Positions 23,301-28,488 of a stretch of 28,488 bases of DNA are shown here, one piece after another (the stretch's first letter is position 1; the number at the start of each line of letters is the position of its first letter). The DNA is from JBBRMQ01 sp038230775 (lineage in GTDB: Bacteria; Acidobacteriota; Thermoanaerobaculia; Gp7-AA8). The notes beneath the pieces are model-generated. The model searched no databases. It worked only from the letters and a program-made list of their open reading frames with translations, and was not told the DNA's origin. Where the stretch lies: positions 1-28,488 of the forward strand of contig JBBRMQ010000024.1 of the NCBI GenBank assembly GCA_038230775.1, written 5' to 3'. The position numbers and the translations under genes are program-made.

Positions 23301-23462
23301 CGATGCGAGGAGCGCGACCGTCGAGAAGCGGAGGCTGAGGATGGACGCGTGCTCCCGCACTACGACCGCGACACCCAGAGCCAGGATGACTCCCGCGGTG
23401 AAGAGGGTCGCCAGCGCGAGCCCGTTCGAGCTGTGACTCGCCGAGAAAAAGAGAATGTTCAA
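20370..23462 (-). CDS. Membrane 7TM-PAS-PAS-PAS-GGDEF-EAL protein (c-di-GMP turnover)
   Basis: The 1030-aa protein has an N-terminal membrane sensor of about seven helices (about 12-230), three PAS domains (about 235-350, 355-475, 480-600), GGDEF (about 600-765) and EAL (about 780-1020). The cyclase motif GGDEF (682-686) is intact and preceded by an RxxD inhibitory site (RAED, 673-676) at the canonical five-residue spacing. The phosphodiesterase motif EAL (810-812) is intact, so both activities are possible. The start is TTG at 23462, overlapping the stop of the small upstream gene (TTGA). The last residues, GMLNVKR, come from the repeat at 20304-20399. Confidence 0.93.
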   Translation of the reverse strand: MNILFFSASHSSNGLALATLFTAGVILALGVAVVVREHASILSLRFSTVALLASLWLVGFAMMYDSADDSHALFWARVASLFACLIPPAIFHFSTVYAGRGAVLRPAVIVAWLFSLAIAITGAVSSIFTPGVQHFSWGYYPSGHLYNITWVLVFGVLFVISVRLMSGAARSQDGDSINRAAALVRAFAVGSLAFVDFLPSIGFPAYPLGFLAILAFTAAAADAIWRYQLVQLTPEYAAAQILATLKGAVVVVDLASKIRVINRAACKMLGYKEESEIVGSHIRTIIDPEDAIQSDRLMQSSGTLDMQMAWRTKAAERVDVTVASSFVRAADGVPVGVVYAATDITERRRADQALRESEHRYRTLFEGNPMPMWIYDFESLRFLAVNDAAVRHYGFSKDEFQKMTIADVRPAEELPRMRAALESLRDQNIGGHYRHRKKDGTVIDVEISSYEFVSGGRRARLVIAADITDRQRAELRLRESEERYRLLFERNLAGVFRTTEDGRVLDVNEALAHMFGYEREELLATSAFSTYFDPEDRKFLMARLRHQKTLSNIEVRMKRRDGRAIWVLENATLLEGAGGAVVEGTIIDITDRKVAQERVEYQAYHDVLTDLPNRSLFRDRIGVALAHGRRARRTVAVMFLDLDQFKLVNDTLGHTIGDGLLHAVARRLVKCVRAEDTVARMGGDEFTILLADLNDRQAATTVAQKVLEAIAEPIVVEHHELFITVSIGIAIFPEDGEDAEALLKSSDRAMYRAKEVGRNNYQIAAQGGEETGVERLSIERSMHYASRRDEFVVHYQPIFETASRRIVGAEALIRWNHPVRGMMEPGEFIPIAEQSGLILPVGEWVLRSACDQMQRWHASGNDALRVAVNLSARQFQQRDLSEIIERVLTDTGLPAGALDIEITESTAMQNADLTLATLNRLKTMGVRISIDDFGTGYSSLSYLKRFPIDTVKIDHDFVRDVATDNNDAAIVSAIISMARALKLRVVAEGVETEEQMAFLKRHDCEFVQGFLCGVPVAAEEFERGMLNVKR

Positions 23463-23701
23463 CGAGGCCGTGCGAGAAGTTTAGCCCAATTTTCGCGACC
23501 CGGTACCTGGTCCTTCTTCTGCTCCGGCGAGACCTTCCCGCCCTGCTCGGGCCCGTTCTCTTCGTTCTCGCGCCGCGGCGCATAAAAGTCGCTGTGCTGC
23601 GGGTTCGTGTTGCCCTTCTGAGGGTTCACTTCCTGGCTCGTGTTCCCGGTGACCCAGTCCTTGCCGCTGCCGTAACTTTGAGGTTCTTTGTCGTTGGCCA
23701 T
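23459..23701 (-). CDS. Small hydrophilic protein (80 aa), unknown function
   Basis: The frame from ATG 23701 encodes a polar, probably disordered 80-aa protein rich in Gln, Asn, Glu, Lys and Gly (SYGSGKDWVTGNTSQEV, then PQKGNTNPQHSDFYAP) with no hydrophobic core. It overlaps the TTG start of the GGDEF-EAL gene, so the pair may be translationally coupled. An alternative TTG start at 23731 would add ten residues. No family is recognised. A regulatory or stress-related role is possible but unsupported. Confidence 0.65.
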   Translation of the reverse strand: MANDKEPQSYGSGKDWVTGNTSQEVNPQKGNTNPQHSDFYAPRRENEENGPEQGGKVSPEQKKDQVPGRENWAKLLARPR

Positions 23702-23735
23702 GAGGTTGGATATGTGCAGCGACTGAACCAAAGAA

Positions 23736-23770
23736 GAGCTGGGAACCCGGGCAACTGGGAAGCTGGGAAG
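23736..23770. repeat. Tandem-word repeat M, left arm (word AGCTGGGA, period about 8)
   Basis: AGCTGGGA, ACCCGGGCA, ACTGGGA, AGCTGGGA, AG follow one another upstream of the small 80-aa gene. The complementary words are at 24010-24045, about 240 bases away, and the ERIC-style repeat lies between. Confidence 0.6.
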
Positions 23771-23827
23771 GAGTCAGATTTCGCGCACCGGTGACAGCAG
23801 AAGCGAACGCCGCGGTCTAACAGTCCA

Positions 23828-23923
23828 TGTCATCCCGAGCGTAGCGAGGGACCGGTGTGGCCGGGCGGCACGATAAACTTGCCGCCCAACCCACACCGGT
23901 TCCTCGCTACGCTCGGAATGACA
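23828..23923. repeat. ERIC-style 96-bp inverted repeat, second full copy
   Basis: TGTCATCCCGAGCGTAGCGA starts at 23828 and its complement ends at 23923 (GCTCGGAATGACA, one mismatch). Inner arms include ACCGGTGTGG and CCACACCGGT. The loop differs from that of the copy at 17927-18028, so the conserved part is the stem. Confidence 0.9.
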
Positions 23924-24009
23924 AAGCTTTGCGCGAGCAACTGTTTTACCGCCGCGCGATCAGTCGTAATCTATTAAGAAGATGCCGTGGCCGTTCGGCG
24001 ACGAGCTGC

Positions 24010-24045
24010 CACTTCCCCAGCTTCCCCAGCAAACAGCTTCCCCCC
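24010..24045. repeat. Tandem-word repeat M, right arm (word CTTCCCCAG)
   Basis: CTTCCCCAG, CTTCCCCAG, CAAACAG, CTTCCCC is complementary to the words at 23736-23770. It ends 5 bases before the stop codon of the aldolase-like gene (24051). Confidence 0.6.
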
Positions 24046-24050
24046 TTCGG

Positions 24051-25139
24051 TTACCACCCCCGCACCGGCTTCCACTCATCGACGACCGCTTTGCCATCGA
24101 TGACGTGGTAGGTCTCGAACAACGCGGCGGTGAGGCAGGAGTGATTCGGCATCACGCGCACGCGCGTCCCCACCGGCAGCGCAGACGAGAGCTTGCCGTG
24201 CTCCTGCGAGAGCGACACGAGCTTCGCATCGATCGGGCGCAGATCGAGATCGCAGACCCGGCCGTACCCGAACTGCGGATCAAGATGATCGGGACTGACA
24301 TCCTTCGACATCGCCAGCGCCCCGGCGTCGATGATCGACTGCTTGCGATCGGGATACGACCCCACGACCGTCGCCAGCACCGATACCGCGACGTCTTCGG
24401 CGCGGCACGATCCGAGGGCGGCCTGGAACGCGTCGTAAAAGACGTAGTTGCCGGGACGCACTTCGTCGCAGTCGGAGAACGACTTGACGATCGACGCGGT
24501 CGGTGTCGAGCCGACGCTTCGAACCGTATTTCGCAGCTCTTCAGGCAGTAGAGCGCGGAAGCGCGACAAGGCCGCGGTCTCTTCCCCGGCGATTCGCAGG
24601 ATCTCATCCGCCGTGCGCACGTTGTACGAGTGCCCCGCGTGTGTGAGCAGACCCTGGAACCGCACGTTCTGCGAATTCGCAATCGCGATCGCCAGCCGCA
24701 CACTGTCCGGATCGTCGGGATTCACGCCCGCGCGGTGATAGCCGCAATCGACTTTGAGAAACACGTCGAACACTCCCCCATGCGCCTCGATCCCGCGCAA
24801 AGCCTCGGCATTGTCCATGAGGATGTGGCAGCGATCGATGCGTCGTGCCAGCGCCGCGACGCGATTCAGCTTGTCCGGGGCGATCGGAAACGCGTACGTG
24901 ATGTCGCGGAATCCGGCGTTCGCATAGAACTCGGCTTCGGCCAGCGTCGACACGGTGATGGGACCGAAACCGCCGCCGTGCTGCAGGCGCGCGATCTCGA
25001 TCGTCTTGTGCGTCTTGGCGTGCGGACGGAACGCGACACCGGACGCTCGCGCCTTTTCGCGCATGCGGTCGCAGTTCTGCCGCACAATATTTCGATCGAC
25101 GAGGAACGCGGGCGTCGCCACATGCGCAAGATCATTCAT
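24051..25139 (-). CDS. D-threonine aldolase / D-serine dehydratase-like PLP enzyme (alanine racemase fold III)
   Basis: The 362-aa protein has the N-terminal TIM-barrel of the alanine-racemase superfamily, starting ATPAFLVDRNIVRQN. The PLP-lysine motif is RPHAKTHK (38-45, K42 the likely Schiff base). The C-terminal beta-domain carries the metal-binding pair H333-S-C335 in MPNHSC, typical of the D-threonine aldolase / eukaryote-type D-serine dehydratase group. These enzymes act on D-beta-hydroxy amino acids; which activity applies cannot be decided. Start: ATG 25139, which overlaps the divergent dinB start by 18 bases; a GTG at 25121 would remove the overlap. The open frame extends to 26480, but that part is antisense to dinB and the next gene. 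Confidence 0.88.
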   Translation of the reverse strand: MNDLAHVATPAFLVDRNIVRQNCDRMREKARASGVAFRPHAKTHKTIEIARLQHGGGFGPITVSTLAEAEFYANAGFRDITYAFPIAPDKLNRVAALARRIDRCHILMDNAEALRGIEAHGGVFDVFLKVDCGYHRAGVNPDDPDSVRLAIAIANSQNVRFQGLLTHAGHSYNVRTADEILRIAGEETAALSRFRALLPEELRNTVRSVGSTPTASIVKSFSDCDEVRPGNYVFYDAFQAALGSCRAEDVAVSVLATVVGSYPDRKQSIIDAGALAMSKDVSPDHLDPQFGYGRVCDLDLRPIDAKLVSLSQEHGKLSSALPVGTRVRVMPNHSCLTAALFETYHVIDGKAVVDEWKPVRGW

Positions 25140-26180
25140 ATCGATATGGATGCATTTTATGCGTCCGTCGAGCAGCGCGACCGGCCGGAGCTGCGCGGCA
25201 AGCCCGTCATCGTCGGCTGGCCCGGTGAACGGAGCGTTGTGTGCGCCGCGTCGTACGAGGCCCGCAAGTTCGGCGTGCACTCGGCGATGCCGGCTCTTCG
25301 AGCCAAACGGATGTGTCCCGAGGCGGTGTTCATCCATCCGGATTTCACGAAGTATCGGGAAGCGTCGCAACAGATCCGTGCGATTTTCGAGCGGCACACT
25401 CCCCTCGTGGAGCCGCTGTCGCTCGACGAGGCCTACCTCGACGTCACGACTGAGATCACCGGCATCCCGACCGCGACCGAGACCGCGGAGGCGATCCGCA
25501 GCGAGATCCGCGAGGAGACACATCTCACCGCGTCGGCCGGAGTGGCGCCGAACAAGTTCCTGGCGAAGATCGCATCGGACTGGCGAAAACCGGACGGCTG
25601 CTTCGTCATCCGGCCGCACCAGGTCGAAGCGTTTCTCACCGATCTGCCGGTGCGCAAGATTCCGGGCGTGGGCAAAGCGACCGAGCGCGTGATGACGGAC
25701 ATCGGCGTCGCCACCGTCGGCGATCTCCGCCGCTTTACGGACGCAGAGCTCATCGCGCGTTTTGGCAAGTGGGGCACGCGCCTGTGGGAGCTGGCACGCG
25801 GGATCGACGACCATCCGGTCGAGCCGTCCCGGCCGCGCAAGTCGTGGTCGAGCGAGAACACGTTCGCACGCGACATCACGATGGACGAGGTCGCGGATCA
25901 CATCCGCAAGGAAGCTCAAACGTTGTGGGACAAGCTCATGCAGCGCAATCTTGTCGGCAGAACGGTCACCATCAAGTTGCGCACGAAAGATTTTCAGACC
26001 GCGACGCGTCGCCTGACGCCTGAAGCGATGCCGGCGAGCGGCGACGACCTCGCGCGCATTGGCGTCGATCTCCTCGGCAAATTCGCGTTCCCGCCCGGCA
26101 GTCTGTTCCGCCTGGCCGGCATCGGCATCTCGAATTTCATCGGGGAAGAGGCGGAAGAGCAGCCGGTGCTTTTCGCTTAG
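25122..26180 (+). CDS. dinB: DNA polymerase IV (Y-family, DinB)
   Basis: The 352-aa translesion polymerase has the canonical start MRKIIHIDMDAFYASVEQRD, with metal-binding D8, steric-gate position Y13, and the catalytic D102/E103 pair in LSLDEAYLDVT. The thumb region contains RKIPGVGKATERVM, and the little-finger domain follows (about 245-352). No C-terminal beta-clamp motif is evident by eye; the protein ends EEQPVLFA. Its ATG (25122) lies inside the 5' end of the divergent aldolase-like gene, so its promoter must sit in that gene. No LexA box was recognised. The oxidoreductase gene starts 12 bases after its stop, probably co-transcribed. Confidence 0.95.
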   Translation: MRKIIHIDMDAFYASVEQRDRPELRGKPVIVGWPGERSVVCAASYEARKFGVHSAMPALRAKRMCPEAVFIHPDFTKYREASQQIRAIFERHTPLVEPLSLDEAYLDVTTEITGIPTATETAEAIRSEIREETHLTASAGVAPNKFLAKIASDWRKPDGCFVIRPHQVEAFLTDLPVRKIPGVGKATERVMTDIGVATVGDLRRFTDAELIARFGKWGTRLWELARGIDDHPVEPSRPRKSWSSENTFARDITMDEVADHIRKEAQTLWDKLMQRNLVGRTVTIKLRTKDFQTATRRLTPEAMPASGDDLARIGVDLLGKFAFPPGSLFRLAGIGISNFIGEEAEEQPVLFA

Positions 26181-26192
26181 AATCCGCGCCGC

Positions 26193-27170
26193 ATGAGTCA
26201 GGAAACAATCACCGTTGCGCAGTACGGAATCGGTCCCATCGGTGCGGAGATCGCGCGCCTCCTCCTCACCAAGCCGTGGGTCAAGCTCGTCGCCGCAGTC
26301 GATATCGATCCCGCGAAAATCGGCAAAGATGTCGGTGAAGTCATCGGACTCGGTCGCGAAGTCGGCGTGAAAGTGACCGGAACGCTCGACGCGAAGGCGG
26401 ACGTGATCTGCCACTCGACGGGCTCGCGGCTCCGTGAGGTTTCCTCCCAGCTCAAAGATCTCCTCGGACGCGGCGCCCACGTGGTGTCGACGTGCGAGGA
26501 GCTTTCGTTCCCGATCGATCCGGCGATTCGCACCGAGCTCGATCAGGTCGCGCGGGCGAAGAACGTCACGCTGTTAGGCACCGGCGTCAACCCCGGCTTC
26601 GTGATGGACAAGCTTCCGCTGACCGTGACGTCGGTCTGCCAGAAGATCGACTCGGTGGACATCATCCGCATCCAGAACGCGTCGACGCGACGGGAGCCGC
26701 TGCAGCGCAAGGTCGGCGCGGGCATGACCACCGATGAGTTCCGCAAGGCCGTCGACGCTGGCAAGATCAAGCACATGGGTCTCCGCGAATCGCTGCTGAT
26801 GGTCGGCAAAGGTCTGGGGGTCGAGTTCGAGACGGTCAGCGACGAGAAGATCGAACCGATCGTCGCCGAGCGCGAAGTCGTGACGCAGTATCTGAGGGTT
26901 GCGCCGGGACAGGTCGCGGGCGTTCACCAGACCATCGACGGCAAGGGCAAGATCAACGTGCGCCTCGAGCTGCGCATGTACGTGGGCGCGGAGGATGTGG
27001 CGGCGGACCGGGTGATCGTGAAGGGCGTTCCCGATGTCGACATGACGATCAAGGGCGGCGTCCACGGCGATCGCGCGACCGCGGCGATGGTGGTGAACTC
27101 GATCCCGCGCGTGATCGACGCCAGACCCGGCGTGCTGACGATGGACGACATTTCGATCAGCTACCGATGA
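26193..27170 (+). CDS. DapB-fold oxidoreductase, 2,4-diaminopentanoate dehydrogenase-like
   Basis: The 325-aa protein has an N-terminal Rossmann fold (QYGIGPIGAEIARLLL, with G12, G14, G17, followed by AAVDIDPAKIGKDVG) and a C-terminal dimerisation/catalytic part with GTGVNPGFVMDKLPLTVTSV (about 128-147). This layout matches proteins usually annotated as dihydrodipicolinate-reductase N-terminal family, which include 2,4-diaminopentanoate dehydrogenase of ornithine fermentation. It lacks the usual DapB length (about 270 aa) and the DapB histidine motif, so a lysine-biosynthesis role is unlikely. No other ornithine-pathway gene is in the window. Co-directional with dinB, 12 bases apart. Confidence 0.78.
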   Translation: MSQETITVAQYGIGPIGAEIARLLLTKPWVKLVAAVDIDPAKIGKDVGEVIGLGREVGVKVTGTLDAKADVICHSTGSRLREVSSQLKDLLGRGAHVVSTCEELSFPIDPAIRTELDQVARAKNVTLLGTGVNPGFVMDKLPLTVTSVCQKIDSVDIIRIQNASTRREPLQRKVGAGMTTDEFRKAVDAGKIKHMGLRESLLMVGKGLGVEFETVSDEKIEPIVAEREVVTQYLRVAPGQVAGVHQTIDGKGKINVRLELRMYVGAEDVAADRVIVKGVPDVDMTIKGGVHGDRATAAMVVNSIPRVIDARPGVLTMDDISISYR

Positions 27171-27183
27171 AGTGCGGCTTCGC

Positions 27184-27257
27184 CGCGTTGTCGGTTGTCG
27201 GTGATCGGTTGTCAGAACCATGCTGCCGACAACTGACAACCGACAACCGACAACGCG
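27184..27257. repeat. Tandem-word inverted repeat K (word GTTGTCG, period 7)
   Basis: The left arm has GTTGTCG, GTTGTCG, GTGATCG, GTTGTC. The right arm has CCGACAACTGACAACCGACA, then ACCGACAACGCG. It lies between convergent genes, 13 bases after the oxidoreductase stop and 16 bases from the radical SAM stop. The left arm is nearly the same as that of the repeat at 17833-17905, 9 kb away. Confidence 0.88.
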
Positions 27258-27273
27258 CGCGCAGCGCGCACAC

Positions 27274-28185
27274 TCAGCGGTACCGGACGTCGATGATCTT
27301 CCGCACGACGTCTTTCGCAATGTTCGGCAGATTCTGCACACTGGTCAGCACGTCGTTGAAGGCGTGCGACTCGCCGCCGTGCTTGAAGCACTCTGCGCAG
27401 CGCGGCAGGTTCGTGAAGTCGCGCTTGTCGAAGGCTTCCTGCATGGCGATCATGCGCGAGCCGCCGATGATGTCCGCCAGCGACTCGGTCTTGAGATCGC
27501 CTAACACCTGATCGCCGTGCGCGTCGTAGCAGCAGTGCGTGACGCGGCCGTCGGCGAAAATCACGATCCAGGTAAAAAACGCGCCCTGCACGCAGCCGAA
27601 GAATTTGCCGTGCAGGTCCGTCTCCTCGTTGACGTCGAGCGCCTCGCACGTTTTCTCGATGATGTGCGCGCCGGGGAACAGGCGGCGGAAGTCGTCCACC
27701 CTCTCATCGATCGTCAACCGCGATCGCATCTTCTGCACTTCGATGCGAATTGGATGACCATTCGCCCGCGCGATGAACGCGCGCGTCAGCGCGACGAGCC
27801 GGTCGAAATCGCCGCCGGTGCGCACCTGCGGATACACAGCAGGATTGATCGAGTCGACGCAGATCCTGATCCGCTTCAGCGGCGTGGCGAGCAGCTTCGC
27901 CCCCATCGCTTCGGTCAGCAGCAGCCCGTTCGTGCTGAGGCTCGCTTCGGGAAAAAGACGGATGGCGTCGTCGATGCGTGCGTAAAGCAACGGCTCACCC
28001 ATCTCGTGCAGCCACTTGAGCCGCAGACCCGCGCCGTGGATCTCTTTTTCGGCGCGCTCGACGAGCGGCCACGGCATGTCTTCGTACGGACGACGAAGCA
28101 CCGGCAGCGGACACATCCCGCAGCGCAGATTGCACTTCGAGGTCAGCTCCAGGCCGACTTTGATGCGCCGCGGATTGAACGTCAT
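27274..28185 (-). CDS. Radical SAM/SPASM domain protein
   Basis: The 303-aa protein has the radical SAM cluster motif C18-x3-C22-x2-C25 in LTSKCNLRCGMCPLP. Downstream Cys groups (GKFFGC, THCCYD, RCAECFKHG) are typical of a C-terminal SPASM region that binds further iron-sulfur clusters. The N-terminal half has the GE-like motif LHEMGEPLLY and STNGLLLT. Substrates of the family range from peptides to sugars. Coupling to a glycosyltransferase (ATGA overlap, start at 28185) suggests a role in glycan or cell-surface biosynthesis, as an inference. The longer frame to 28230 adds 15 residues read from the upstream gene. Confidence 0.88.
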   Translation of the reverse strand: MTFNPRRIKVGLELTSKCNLRCGMCPLPVLRRPYEDMPWPLVERAEKEIHGAGLRLKWLHEMGEPLLYARIDDAIRLFPEASLSTNGLLLTEAMGAKLLATPLKRIRICVDSINPAVYPQVRTGGDFDRLVALTRAFIARANGHPIRIEVQKMRSRLTIDERVDDFRRLFPGAHIIEKTCEALDVNEETDLHGKFFGCVQGAFFTWIVIFADGRVTHCCYDAHGDQVLGDLKTESLADIIGGSRMIAMQEAFDKRDFTNLPRCAECFKHGGESHAFNDVLTSVQNLPNIAKDVVRKIIDVRYR

Positions 28186-28488
28186 GGCCGTTCGAGTAAG
28201 CGCCTCATGATCGCACCGTATTCCGCCCACGAGAAACGCTTCGCCGACTCCGCCGCGGCGCTCTCCATCGCAGCGCGGTCGCGGGTGGTGAAGAACTCGT
28301 CGACCGCCCGCGCGAGCGCATCGGGGTCTTCGGGCGGGATCAGAATTCCGTTGCGGTCGTTGATGATCTCCGGCAGTCCGCCGACCCGCGTCGCGATGAC
28401 CGGTTTGCCAAAATGAAATGCCGTCATCGCGACTCCGCTCTGCGCCTCGGCTCGATACGGAGCGATGACGACGTCGGCCTCCTCGAAG
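28182..28488 (-). CDS. GT4 family glycosyltransferase, C-terminal part (cut by window end)
   Basis: The frame is open to the window edge, so the 5' end is missing. The visible 101 residues are the donor-binding half of a GT4 enzyme: VVIAPYRAEAQSGVAMTAFH, then FGKPVIATRVGGLPEIINDR, NGILIPPEDPDALARAV and a C-terminal helix ending LLERP. The AEAQSGV stretch occupies the position of the GT4 donor-site motif. Its stop overlaps the radical SAM start (ATGA). Acceptor and product are unknown. Confidence 0.9.
   Translation of the reverse strand, partial: FEEADVVIAPYRAEAQSGVAMTAFHFGKPVIATRVGGLPEIINDRNGILIPPEDPDALARAVDEFFTTRDRAAMESAAAESAKRFSWAEYGAIMRRLLERP

Larger units (their letters stand above)
23702..24050. 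other. Intergenic region of repeats, no gene seen
   Basis: The longest non-coding stretch of the window (about 350 bases). It holds the left arm of a tandem-word repeat (23736-23770), a full ERIC-style inverted repeat (23828-23923) and the right arm of the tandem-word repeat (24010-24045), so the ERIC-style element is nested between the two arms. Short open frames here are translations of repeats and are not accepted as genes. It must also contain the promoter of the small 80-aa gene; no convincing -35/-10 pair was seen. Confidence 0.7.

Noticed and set aside
23857..24111. 84-aa open frame in the large intergenic region
   Set aside because: Most of it is the translation of the ERIC-style repeat arm (PVPRYARNDKA), with no ribosome-binding site. 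It also runs into the end of the aldolase-like gene.
25140..26480. N-terminal extension of the aldolase-like frame (24051-26480, 809 aa)
   Set aside because: The part upstream of 25139 is antisense to dinB and the following oxidoreductase, and it is rich in Asp/Arg/Leu without motifs.

Overview
The window looks like a chromosomal segment of a GC-rich, diderm (Gram-negative-type) bacterium. Evidence for an outer membrane is the C-terminus of a lipid A acyltransferase, an apolipoprotein N-acyltransferase (lnt) and an outer-membrane beta-barrel protein. Gene content, the GC-rich codon use and the many short intergenic palindromes suggest an Acidobacteriota-like organism. That placement is inference from impression, not from a search. 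No rRNA, tRNA, CRISPR array, insertion sequence, prophage or plasmid gene was found. The genes are housekeeping and core-metabolic; the unusual content is in the repeats.

Layout. 1-1895: end of an lpxL-like gene, convergent with a comF -> proline dehydrogenase pair. 1913-4825 (+): beta-barrel protein, two-CBS protein, DsbA-like thioredoxin protein, DUF1761 membrane protein. 13487-4918 (-): a long, tightly packed run of pyruvate-dehydrogenase-type E1 alpha, E1 beta and E2, a 50-aa membrane protein, a zinc-ribbon protein, lnt, prfB (with its programmed +1 frameshift), a glycosyltransferase and a NudL-type Nudix hydrolase. Most junctions in it are 4-base stop/start overlaps. 16101-13614 (-): trmB, ruvC, MFS exporter. 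16151-16324 (+): a 57-aa Cys/His mini-protein with a GTG start. 17299-16394 (-): rsgA. 17355-18503: two convergent single-domain response regulators. 23701-18625 (-): small hydrophilic protein, a 1030-aa 7TM-PAS3-GGDEF-EAL protein, an M49-like metallopeptidase. 24051-27170: a D-threonine-aldolase/D-serine-dehydratase-like enzyme divergent from, and overlapping at its 5' end with, dinB, which is followed by a diaminopentanoate-dehydrogenase-like oxidoreductase. 28488-27274 (-): end of a GT4 glycosyltransferase coupled to a radical SAM/SPASM protein.

The most interesting signal is the repeat landscape. (i) Eleven loci carry inverted repeats whose arms are tandem copies of a 7-base (sometimes 8-9-base) word. 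The word differs between loci, but the two arms of each locus stay complementary. Ten of the eleven lie within about 20 bases of a stop codon or overlap it. (ii) The eleventh, and three palindromes of other types, lie inside open reading frames (glycosyltransferase and lnt) and are translated without breaking the frame. One of these palindromes has a close intergenic relative at the start of the window, which implies mobility. (iii) A third family (about 100 bp inverted repeat, ERIC-like in style) occurs twice in full and once as a half copy. Together these suggest a mobile or self-propagating small-palindrome system that marks transcript 3' ends and sometimes adds peptide segments to proteins, comparable in concept to the heptamer STRRs of cyanobacteria and the Rickettsia palindromic elements.
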